Positions 41,937 through 49,695 of a stretch of DNA of 63,536 nt are shown here, piece by piece. The stretch covers positions 1-63,536 of the forward strand of contig DXZC01000001.1 in assembly GCA_019415505.1 (NCBI GenBank), in the 5' to 3' direction. This DNA is from Peptococcaceae bacterium. GTDB lineage: Bacteria > Bacillota > Dehalobacteriia > UBA7702. Each line of letters opens with the position of its first letter. Position 1 is the first letter of the stretch. The notes beneath the pieces are model-generated. The model was not told the DNA's origin, ran no database searches, and saw only the letters and a program-made list of their open reading frames with translations. A program made the translations under genes and the position numbers.

Positions 41937-42566
41937 ATGACTATATCGGAGAAAAAAGCTTATCCCCGCACGGGAGATAAGCAAACAGTTTATTTAAAGA
42001 ATGTGGTTACAGATCCCAGCATTTCGGTTGGCGAGTACACCATGTATCACGACTTTGTCAATGACCCAAAAGATTTTCAAAAAAATAATGTGCTGTATCA
42101 TTACCCCATTAACAATGACAGGCTGATTATCGGAAAATTCTGTTCGATCGCGTGTGGCGCGAAATTTATATTTACAAGCGCAAACCATACGCTGAAATCC
42201 CTGTCTACCTACCCTTTTCCATTATTTTTTGAAGAATGGAATTTGGATAAAGCAAATGTAACAGACTCCTGGGATAATAAAGGCGATATTATGATTGGCA
42301 ATGATGTGTGGATTGGCTATGAAGCTGTCATTATGTCTGGCGTTACCATTGGTGACGGAGCCATCATTGGCGCTCGCGCAGTAGTAGCAAAACATGTTCC
42401 ACCCTATACCATTGTGGGCGGTATTCCTGCCAAGCCTATCAGAAAAAGATTTTCTGATGAAGTAGTCTCTTCTCTGCTTGAAATCAAATGGTGGGAATGG
42501 TCTGACGAGAGAATTAGGGAGAATATTTCTGCAATTCAGTCCGGAAATATCCGTGGCTTGAAATAG
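41937..42566 (+). CDS. CatB/Vat-family xenobiotic O-acetyltransferase
   Basis: 209-residue left-handed beta-helix (hexapeptide) acetyltransferase. Landmarks: LIIGKFCSIACGAKF (about residues 61-75), catalytic His in TSANHTLKS (~82), then GDIMIGNDVWIGYEAVIMSGV and GDGAIIGARAVVAKHVPPYTIVGGIPAK (landmarks of the coil), ending IRKRFSDEVV. Homologues acetylate chloramphenicol or streptogramin A with acetyl-CoA; the sequence does not separate the two, and many relatives give no resistance. GGAGG 8 bp before the ATG. It lies in the accessory island between gene-free stretches. Confidence 0.87.
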   Translation: MTISEKKAYPRTGDKQTVYLKNVVTDPSISVGEYTMYHDFVNDPKDFQKNNVLYHYPINNDRLIIGKFCSIACGAKFIFTSANHTLKSLSTYPFPLFFEEWNLDKANVTDSWDNKGDIMIGNDVWIGYEAVIMSGVTIGDGAIIGARAVVAKHVPPYTIVGGIPAKPIRKRFSDEVVSSLLEIKWWEWSDERIRENISAIQSGNIRGLK

Positions 42567-43758
42567 TTGCGCAGATAAATTTAGGGGGCAACTTATCCTG
42601 TTTTTTAGTTTTTCGGGCTGATTCAATTTTAGCTTAGTTGGATGAATACATACTACGCTATCTTGTTGTTATTAATAGTGGCAAGCAGTGCATAGTAACA
42701 CTCTGGGATTTTCTACTTTTTTACCGCCGCGAAAACCTGTAAAATCTGCTTGTTGGGGATAACCAATCCCGGCAAGGACAGCTTACGCCTTGACAAATGC
42801 TCTACAAGAGAGATGCTTCACCCCTTGTGGGTGTTGATAGACGGGGAGAACTTATCGGCTGGAAAAGCTACCTCTTCATGTTTGCCAACGTCTGCAAGGC
42901 GCGCAGCCGCCCAGTCGGGGCAATGGAAAGGGACGGAGCTGGCGGTCATGTTCTGGGGGTTGGGGTCCGGCCCCAACAAGCGTTTTGTAGGAGTGTATAT
43001 ACTCCTACCCTGCTTGCCACGAATGTTTTGCCTGAGATTGGTACTGCAATCGAGCCTGAAAATATCCCACAGCATGAGACGGTGCTCACGTCGGGGAAAT
43101 AATACAGAACAATAGAAGCCCGTTTTTCGATAGTTCAAGATAAAGCATAAAGGCCCCCACGGTTTCGCAACCGCAAAGGCTCATTCTGCTAGGTTTTTCT
43201 GTCTAAAGCCTGGCGCCGTTCTCTGGGCTTCTTTCCGGCGGCCTTATCCGCGTATATCTCCCTGCCAGCCCCGCCCGCAAAGGCTGTGCCGACTTTTGCG
43301 GTTTCGGGGAAGGAGTGGCTATTTTAGCCGCCATAAGGCGGCAAATGTCTCCATAGCAAGCTCCACAAACCAGCATGAAATGGGCGTTTTTTCAAATCCT
43401 GCCAATAACGCATCATAACCTGTAGCAGCATGGTTAAAAAGTTACACACCACAAAAAATCAGCAAGCCCTCGTCCAGCCTCGCTGATATATAATAGCTAT
43501 ATTTTATTGTCTGTATAACTAATTATTATTACAGGATAAAACAGACTGATAAGGTTATAAAACTGGCCCGAAAGTAAAACAACAGGATAAATTTTCAGGG
43601 CAATTATAATTACCTTGCCCTACCTTACCGGAGAAAGAGCTGTATTTACCCTGGGGGGAATTGAGAGAGTAATAAAGCAGTAAAAACCTGCCAGTGCTGG
43701 GGAATAATTTTCCCGCTAAGTAAAATGTAACGGTACAGAAAAGTAATGTAGGATAACA
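42567..43758. other. 1.2-kb gene-free segment, possible mobile-element debris
   Basis: No ordinary gene. Part of it (about 42750-43350) is visibly more GC-rich than its surroundings. It holds a near-palindrome GTAGGAGT-6-ACTCCTAC (42987-43008), a possible minus-strand terminator at about 43454-43488 (ATCAGC..GCTGAT then six T), and two overlapping minus-strand open frames of 35 and 43 codons (43324-43431 and 43203-43334) with basic, Pro/Arg-rich products. The mix resembles intergenic remnants of integrative elements, but no integrase, relaxase or att site is present. Confidence 0.35.
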
Positions 43759-44283
43759 ATGAAAGGTAAAAATATGGAAAAAAATAATATCACATTAATC
43801 GGCATGCCCGGCGTAGGCAAAAGCACTATCGGCGTGATATTAGCTAAAATATTGGGTTATAAGTTCATTGATACTGATTTAATAATTCAGGAACAGGAAG
43901 GACGTCTTTTAAAAACCATCATAGCTGAGGACGGCATAGAAAGCTTTATGGCCTTAGAGAATAAAACTATTGCCAATTTAACCGCTGAAAAGGCCGTAAT
44001 CGCTACTGGCGGCAGCGCCGTATACGGAGCTGAAGCCATGGCCCGTTTGGGACAAATAGGCGCTGTGGTATATTTACAACTAGATTTAAAAACCCTCTCG
44101 CAACGCCTAAAAAATATTAAAAATCGGGGTGTGGTTTTTAAAGAGGGACAAAACCTGACGGATATTTTTCAAGAGCGCGTCCCCTTATACGAAAAATACG
44201 CTGACCTGATTATTAATGAGGACCATAAGGGACCTGAGGAAACCATAGAAGTAATTTTAGCTAGTTTAAACAAAACCACATAA
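43759..44283 (+). CDS. Shikimate-kinase-like protein, atypical active site
   Basis: 174-residue P-loop kinase of the shikimate kinase fold: GMPGVGKSTIG (about residues 15-25), FIDTDLIIQ (~40-48), VIATGGSAV (~79-87) and the lid/ERVPLYEKYADL region (~138-149). Two shikimate-contacting positions differ: the FRxxE arginine is Met (SFMALE) and the GGG loop reads GGS. It may therefore act on another substrate or be a diverged paralogue. Starts possible at 43759 or 43774; the latter has AAAGGT 5 bp upstream. No aro genes are adjacent. Confidence 0.75.
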   Translation: MKGKNMEKNNITLIGMPGVGKSTIGVILAKILGYKFIDTDLIIQEQEGRLLKTIIAEDGIESFMALENKTIANLTAEKAVIATGGSAVYGAEAMARLGQIGAVVYLQLDLKTLSQRLKNIKNRGVVFKEGQNLTDIFQERVPLYEKYADLIINEDHKGPEETIEVILASLNKTT

Positions 44284-44298
44284 GTGAAAGATAACTAT

Positions 44299-44324
44299 TG
44301 CGGCCCTAGGGGCCGTTTTATTTT
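44299..44324 (+). terminator. Terminator of the shikimate-kinase-like gene
   Basis: CGGCCC-TAG-GGGCCG (44301-44315) followed by TTTTATTTT, 17 bp after the stop codon. Confidence 0.75.
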
Positions 44325-44385
44325 GCGCCGCTAGTTACAAGTACACTGGTAGTTTTTATTGGCCTCTCCCCTAATTATACGCCAG

Positions 44386-44772
44386 CTAATTGGCAGCGCT
44401 TAGTTTAGCAATTAAATCCTCATCCGCAGGGCAAAAAGCATATTGTTTTAGGTCTGTAGGAGCAACCCAGGCAAGGCTGGTATGAACTTTTGCTTGCGGC
44501 TCCCCTTGGGTGATACGGGCTGTAAAAAAATTAAAGTGAATAACACCACTGACATAAGCAAAATCTATTGCCTGATAAAGCTCCTCAACTTCTATTGCCA
44601 CCCCTAGCTCTTCCCAACATTCACGGACCAAACATTCGGCGGCAGTTTCACCCTTTTCCCGCTTACCGCCGGGAAACTCCCACAGATAAGCACATTCGCC
44701 CCCAGGGCCCCGGCGGCAAATGAGGATTTCCCCAACGCTATTTTTAATAATAGCGGCTGATACTTGCACCAT
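44386..44772 (-). CDS. MutT-type Nudix hydrolase
   Basis: 128-residue Nudix protein. The Nudix box is complete: GGKREKGETAAECLVRECWEELGV (about residues 37-60, pattern GX5EX7REUXEEXGU). The short length and the flanking WEFPGG and ALAWVAP-like (SLAWVAPTDL) features fit the MutT/(d)CTP or 8-oxo-dGTP pyrophosphatase group that cleans the nucleotide pool. GGAG precedes the ATG. It is convergent with the shikimate-kinase-like gene and divergent from the kinase at 45.2 kb. Confidence 0.88.
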   Translation of the reverse strand: MVQVSAAIIKNSVGEILICRRGPGGECAYLWEFPGGKREKGETAAECLVRECWEELGVAIEVEELYQAIDFAYVSGVIHFNFFTARITQGEPQAKVHTSLAWVAPTDLKQYAFCPADEDLIAKLSAAN

Positions 44773-45095
44773 AACTTGACTCCTTTATTTTGATAATACT
44801 TATAGAACAAAATTTTAACATAATTGTAGGGTTAAAATTTAGCAACCTGGCAGATAATAATTAAGAGAGCTGTTAAACAGCGTAGCATAAAATACTACCA
44901 CCCCCAGAAAATTGCCATAAAACATATCTTTACTGGGACTTTTAGCTAAAACCCCGCAAAGATAAACTTTAAAATATTGTCAAAACATATCCACCCTATA
45001 AGTTAAAAGTGACTTAAAAATCATATTTGACTTGAATTTTGCCGGCACAAAAAAAAGAAACCGCACCACAAAACACTATCCCCTGTTATTACTTT
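44773..45095. other. AT-rich upstream region with an inverted repeat
   Basis: About 320 bp of non-coding AT-rich DNA upstream of the sigma-54-type promoter. It holds a perfect inverted repeat AAATTTTAAC-11-GTTAAAATTT (44810-44819, 44831-44840), about 265 bp above the promoter, a plausible upstream activator site. The minus-strand MutT promoter should also lie here. Confidence 0.5.
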
Positions 45096-45113
45096 CTGGC
45101 ATATATTTTGCAT
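45096..45113 (+). promoter_or_regulatory. Sigma-54 (RpoN) promoter
   Basis: CTGGCATATATTTTGCAT carries the invariant -24 GG (45098-45099) and -12 GC (45110-45111), exactly 10 bp between them, inside TGGCA-N6-TTGCA. No sigma-A promoter is as good upstream of the kinase gene. Predicted start of transcription near 45123, leaving an ~88-nt leader. Confidence 0.75.
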
Positions 45114-45210
45114 TATAACATAATGATAATATTTGATTCAATATAAAACATTAAATCTAAAATCCAAAAATTAATTTTGTAAAAAATATTAAATTATGGG
45201 AGGGCGTAAC

Positions 45211-46353
45211 ATGATCAATCCAGAAGGCAAAGAACTTCTCAAAGAAGATTCGTTTGAATTCCAACAGATCAAAACTTTGGTGGAGGACACCTACCAATTA
45301 GGCACATTGAACAAGGTATATGAAATTTTTGGCGGCTATGTAAACCGCAGCTTTGGCGTAGAAATGACCAAAGCCGATGGCGAACCCATTGACTACTTTG
45401 TCCGTAAATATCGCACCACTGCTACTGATGAAGATATTAAGGTAGAACATTCCCTGGTAACCTATGCCATTGAAAAGGGTATGGATGTGGCTGCCGGCGT
45501 GATTCCTCTGCCCTCTGGTAAGACCTTTACCAAAGTGGAAGAAGAAGTAGACGGCAAAACAGAGGTCTATCCTTTCGCTATTTACAGATACCTTTACGGT
45601 GATGATACCTATGACTGGATTAATACCAACATGAAACCGGAAGAGGATTACAACTTTGGCGCTTTGCAAGCAAAATTCCATAACTTTACCAATGGCTTTA
45701 ACCCTGGTGAAAAAGCGGAACCCCAAATTTACGATTTTCTGAAAGTCAAAAAAGAACATTTTGTTCATTGCCCCGATGGTCTCCCCATTCCGGAAAGAGA
45801 TCGTTATATCATCCTGTACAAATCCGCTTTGGATGAAGTATTGGCTTATTGTGACAAAGCCCGTAACGGCTTGAAAGATTCCGGTATGCTGGACAAGGCT
45901 CCCAAAACTCCTTGCCATTGCGACTATCACCCCGGCAATGTAAAATGGCAGGATGGCAAATGCATTGGTATTTTTGACTTTGACTGGTCTAAATTGGATT
46001 ATAGACTTTTCGACATTTGCTTTGGTTTGGCCTATACCGTATCCGCCTGGGAAGCAATGCAGGACGGTACCCTTCATTTAGATCGTGTTAAAACCTATCT
46101 CCAGGGCTACAACGATTATTTGAAAAAGGATGGCACTCTTACCCCCTTTATTGATGAAGAAGTTAAGGCATTCCCCTATATGATGTTAGCCGCTGACATT
46201 TACCTCTTCAACTGGGCCACAGACTATTTCAATTTCTGGGAAGATTACAATGAATTTGAATGGTACTACTATCTCGCTCATATCATGAGATTAATGCACT
46301 TCATCGATGAACATGCTAAAGATTTGGAAGAAATTATCGCTTCCGTACGCTAA
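45211..46353 (+). CDS. Phosphotransferase-fold kinase (APH/choline-kinase superfamily)
   Basis: 380 residues. The catalytic loop HCDYHPGNVKW (His236, Asp238, Asn243) and the metal-binding FDFDWSKLDYRLFD (~253) are the Brenner-type motifs of aminoglycoside/choline/homoserine kinases; the N-terminal lobe has FGGYVNRSFGVEM and a VRKYR lysine region. The substrate is unknown. I start at ATG 45211, since GGGAGGG lies 7 bp upstream; the ATG at 45196 is part of that ribosome site. It sits alone behind a sigma-54-type promoter with a long upstream region, has highly biased codons, and ends at a strong terminator, so it is tightly controlled and strongly expressed when on. Confidence 0.82.
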   Translation: MINPEGKELLKEDSFEFQQIKTLVEDTYQLGTLNKVYEIFGGYVNRSFGVEMTKADGEPIDYFVRKYRTTATDEDIKVEHSLVTYAIEKGMDVAAGVIPLPSGKTFTKVEEEVDGKTEVYPFAIYRYLYGDDTYDWINTNMKPEEDYNFGALQAKFHNFTNGFNPGEKAEPQIYDFLKVKKEHFVHCPDGLPIPERDRYIILYKSALDEVLAYCDKARNGLKDSGMLDKAPKTPCHCDYHPGNVKWQDGKCIGIFDFDWSKLDYRLFDICFGLAYTVSAWEAMQDGTLHLDRVKTYLQGYNDYLKKDGTLTPFIDEEVKAFPYMMLAADIYLFNWATDYFNFWEDYNEFEWYYYLAHIMRLMHFIDEHAKDLEEIIASVR

Positions 46354-46372
46354 ATAATCACTTTAATAACCC

Positions 46373-46410
46373 AATAGGGAGTAGGCATTTGCCTGCTCCC
46401 TATTTTTATT
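46373..46410 (+). terminator. Terminator of the kinase gene
   Basis: AATAGGGAGTAGGC pairs with GCCTGCTCCCTATT (46373-46403) with one G-T wobble, followed by TTTATTT. Confidence 0.9.
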
Positions 46411-46851
46411 TGGCTTTAACCTTATATCACCAGCGGGTGTGGTTAAAAAGCATAAAAAGCTAATATTTATCTCCTTTGCTATAGTGGTGTTAGGTATGGT
46501 AGCCGCACTGAAGCAAAGGATATGAATCAAATAAAATATTCCCCCGCCCTGAAACCAGTAGTTTGATTGACACCGACTTTTACAGCACAGGAGGTATTGT
46601 TATTTTAGCTATATTGCCAGCGCCAAAACTGGCGCTACCCTATGCGCTAAAGGCAATGATACAGCTTTGCCCCTTACCCAGAAGAGATAAGACGCACAAA
46701 CGAAACCGGAAAAAACTACCTAAAAACCACCTTAACTGTAAATAGTTTATGTAGATTATATTTGACTTATCAAGCCTTACCAGCTATAGGCTAGACCATT
46801 AAGGCCATCTAACCTAAACTGCCTCCTTAAATTACTTAACCCAAAAGCAGA
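46411..46851. other. Gene-free stretch before the DUF4127 gene terminator
   Basis: About 440 bp without a credible gene. A small hairpin AGCGCCA-4-TGGCGCT (46619-46636) is the only local structure I can point to. The open frame over 46563-46745 lacks any coding character. Confidence 0.45.
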
Positions 46852-46886
46852 AAACTAGGCCAATTTGAACCTGATAAATTGGCCTA
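46852..46886 (-). terminator. Probable terminator of the DUF4127-SLH gene
   Basis: TAGGCCAATTT (46856-46866) pairs with AAATTGGCCTA (46876-46886); on the minus strand it is followed by GTTTTC. It lies 70 bp past the stop codon. Confidence 0.6.
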
Positions 46887-46955
46887 GCCATTTCTAGGGT
46901 CGCCCCGCTATCTTAATTTTTGTAAATCCAGCGACAACTTCATGTGCATTAAGGG

Positions 46956-49541
46956 TTAATCTGTCTCTTCCTTGGTAAAGCTATGCTTTACCGAAGCTTC
47001 TAACACGTCTATACAGCCCCAATAGTCGGTAGAAATATCCTTAAAGGGATTATTGGCCAGGAGATAGCTTAATGATATACCATCGGAGTTAAAATCCCGC
47101 TTAAGAAGCCGGTTGAGCATTGTCACAGCTTCTCCCCTATTTACCCCCTTATCCGGCCGGAACGTGCCGTCGTCATAGCCGTTAACCAATCCCCAGGCCG
47201 CAGCTTGATAAATATCAGCATAATACCATTTACTGCTATCCACGTCACTAAATGACTTGGGATTACTGGGGAATTCCAAGTTTTCTGATTTAACGTACTT
47301 TACTAAAAAAGAGGCAAATTCTCCCCGGCTAAGGGTAATTTCCGGTCGAAAACTGCCGTTTTCGTAGCCTTTCAGATAGCCCCGCTCCACCACAGTCTCC
47401 ACATAGGGCCAGTACCAGGAGTCCGCCGCCACATCAGGGAACAACCCCTGATAATCGCCGGTTTCTAATTTTTGCGCTACAGCAATCATTTTGCTTAATT
47501 CCGAACGGTATACCTCCGCATTAGGCCGGAAGGTACCGTCATTGTAACCGTTGATATAGGGTTCGTGGGTATAAGTAACATAATTCGGCTTCTCCTCTGT
47601 ACTGTAAGGCGGACCCAATTTAACAGAGTTAACACTAAAATCACACTCAAACGTACGGTACCAGGGGAAATGAAAATCCTGCAAGGCTAAATTCGTAATG
47701 CCCATTTCGCTATAGGTATTTAAATCAGTAATAATATTGCTGGTCGTAAGGTTAGCCAGGGTATCCCTAGCGGCAAAGGAAAGATTTTTAGCCAGGCGCC
47801 TTTCCACCCGCTTATAGGTCAAATCATTTTTATAGAAGTTCGTGGTCTCTAAACCTAGCCCCCGCACAAAGCTACTTATATCGTCCCTCACCTGGGGCAA
47901 GTAGGATAAGTCTTTAACAAAGGCAAAAGTCAGCGAACGGATAAAATCCTCATGGGAAGCTTGGGTTTTTTCCTGGTCGCTACTTAAATATGAGTAGCGG
48001 GCAATGCCTTGGCTCAAGGCAATACCGGTAGCGTTCCCTATAGTATTCCAGTTACTGTAGCCCAATAAATAACCGAGATTGGTTTCAGTTATTAAACGCT
48101 CCTTTAAGGCCCCATAGTATGTGTCGCCGGAAGCGTCTATAATAATTGTGGGCACTTTATTGGCCACATTGTCAAGATAGGCATCTACCAGCTCACCGGC
48201 GTAAAAATAACGGAGACTAGTAACTTTAGGCGGCGTGAGAACCAAAACATCGATATCAGCCGCGCCGTTTTTGACTTGGCTAGCTCCTATACCGGAGATA
48301 TGCTTATCAATAACCTTATTCAGGGCTTCGGATTCAAAGGTTCCCTCAGCGTCATCCCGGTCGCCAAAGTATGCCACTTTGACCGTAACAGGCTGGGCTA
48401 CTTCGGCCTCATAAAGTCGGGCCAGGGACATCATGCACAGCTCATCGGTGCCATCGAATACGAGCCCCTGGTCGCCTAATTTTTGACTAATATATGCCAT
48501 TTCGTTGGTTTGAATACTTACATCTGGTGTTGAATCGTCTACTCCCACCAGGTAATAAACATTTTCCCCCACCACCTGTTGGGTAACCCAGTCGATTAGA
48601 CAGAGCTTACGCAAGCGAGAGGCCAAATAGTTTTTGATTAAGGCATTATCATCGGCAGTTAAAAGCTCCTTTTTAGCGTCGTTGCTATCAGACGCTAAAA
48701 CGTCTTGGCAAAGCCTACCCTGTTCATCGTAGATGTAACCCCGAAAAATATTCTCAATGGTTAAGTCGCTGCCGGACAACTCCCGACGCGGCACCTTACC
48801 GTATTCTCGCAGAGCGCTATACTCCCCAGAGCCATAGCCATTATAGCCCACAGTAGAAGCCAAGCGCATAACAGTATCAAAAAACACGATTTTATTATTG
48901 GGGTCCTGAGCTAAGATGGCTAACACATCTTGAATATAGCTGTATTCCACGGCGGAATCCTGCAACTCCTGGAGAATATTTTCCCAAGCGCCTGGGTTGG
49001 CGGGTATGTTAGCCGGAGGTAATTCTGTTGCGTTATCATTCTCCGGATTAGCTTCCGGATTATTCTCCGGATTATTCTCCGGGTTATTTTCCGGGTTATT
49101 TTCTTCCCCCTGGTCAGAACCGTTTTCAGGATAGGGGTTAGGCGAGTTAACAAAAGCCGCGGCCCGAGAGTTGACCAGACCGCCGGATAATACCTGGTCC
49201 AAGGAAATCACATAATTATCGCAGCCCGCTGCCTCCATAGCTAGGAGCCATTGGGCCAAGGCTTGACAATCGCCATATTGGCTGCCATTGTTGTTTAACG
49301 GCTGCCCGTCCAATTTAGTAGCGTACAAATCCTCGTCCGGGAAGATAATATCAAAACCAATAGAACCGGCAAAATACTCCACCCTGGTAGTGTTGACTGG
49401 GCGATTATCTAAGGGCACAAATACCACGCTGTTGTCCTGTATCTCTTCATCGGCAGCATAGACTCCGAGTGAACACATTAGCACAAAGGCAAGCGCCAAC
49501 CAGCTGGTGTGCCAAAGCCTATTTTTTACAGTTTTCCTCAT
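46956..49541 (-). CDS. Secreted DUF4127 protein with three C-terminal SLH domains
   Basis: 861 residues. After a signal peptide (cleavage near residue 29, SLGVYAADE) comes a DUF4127 region opening SVVFVPLDNRPVNTTRVEY, with VISLDQVLSGGLVNSR (~110-125), YLVGVDDSTPDVSIQ (~330) and IIIDASGDTYYGALKE. A PENN-type low-complexity insertion (about residues 143-165) interrupts it. Three SLH modules close the protein (YINGYNDGTFRPNAEVYRSE, GYLKGYENGSFRPEITLSRG, GLVNGYDDGTFRPDKGVNRG). DUF4127 has no established activity; the SLH part anchors it to the cell wall. AAGGAG and a good promoter lie upstream. Confidence 0.85.
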   Translation of the reverse strand: MRKTVKNRLWHTSWLALAFVLMCSLGVYAADEEIQDNSVVFVPLDNRPVNTTRVEYFAGSIGFDIIFPDEDLYATKLDGQPLNNNGSQYGDCQALAQWLLAMEAAGCDNYVISLDQVLSGGLVNSRAAAFVNSPNPYPENGSDQGEENNPENNPENNPENNPEANPENDNATELPPANIPANPGAWENILQELQDSAVEYSYIQDVLAILAQDPNNKIVFFDTVMRLASTVGYNGYGSGEYSALREYGKVPRRELSGSDLTIENIFRGYIYDEQGRLCQDVLASDSNDAKKELLTADDNALIKNYLASRLRKLCLIDWVTQQVVGENVYYLVGVDDSTPDVSIQTNEMAYISQKLGDQGLVFDGTDELCMMSLARLYEAEVAQPVTVKVAYFGDRDDAEGTFESEALNKVIDKHISGIGASQVKNGAADIDVLVLTPPKVTSLRYFYAGELVDAYLDNVANKVPTIIIDASGDTYYGALKERLITETNLGYLLGYSNWNTIGNATGIALSQGIARYSYLSSDQEKTQASHEDFIRSLTFAFVKDLSYLPQVRDDISSFVRGLGLETTNFYKNDLTYKRVERRLAKNLSFAARDTLANLTTSNIITDLNTYSEMGITNLALQDFHFPWYRTFECDFSVNSVKLGPPYSTEEKPNYVTYTHEPYINGYNDGTFRPNAEVYRSELSKMIAVAQKLETGDYQGLFPDVAADSWYWPYVETVVERGYLKGYENGSFRPEITLSRGEFASFLVKYVKSENLEFPSNPKSFSDVDSSKWYYADIYQAAAWGLVNGYDDGTFRPDKGVNRGEAVTMLNRLLKRDFNSDGISLSYLLANNPFKDISTDYWGCIDVLEASVKHSFTKEETD

Positions 49542-49575
49542 TCTCTTTCTCCTTAGATTTTCTGTGTTTTATCTT

Positions 49576-49604
49576 AGTATAACAAAAATTGTTTTTTATC
49601 TCAA
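49576..49604 (-). promoter_or_regulatory. Promoter of the DUF4127-SLH gene
   Basis: On the minus strand TTGAGA (49599-49604) and TATACT (49576-49581) with a 17-bp spacer, 35 bp before the start codon. Confidence 0.7.
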
Positions 49605-49621
49605 CATAATACACAGTAAAG

Positions 49622-49658
49622 ACAAAAAAGCCGGCAGAATTATACATCTGCCGGCTTT
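49622..49658 (-). terminator. Terminator of the metal ATPase operon
   Basis: AAAGCCGGCAGA pairs with TCTGCCGGCTTT (49628-49639 / 49647-49658), followed on the minus strand by TTTTTTGTC. Confidence 0.88.
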
Positions 49659-49695
49659 AATAATAGGGCTTTAAAGTAAGCCATAGTTATTATAA

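Noticed and set aside
41937..42566. Firm call as chloramphenicol or streptogramin resistance gene
   Set aside because: The hexapeptide-repeat family includes many members without resistance activity, and sequence inspection cannot separate CatB from Vat.
42797..43138. Overlapping open frames of about 100 codons on both strands
   Set aside because: Neither has a ribosome site or recognisable domain, and both overlap the same GC-rich block; treated as non-coding or decayed sequence.
46563..46745. Open frame of 60 codons, plus strand
   Set aside because: No similarity or ribosome site at the right spacing to a meaningful start; covers a small hairpin in an intergenic region.
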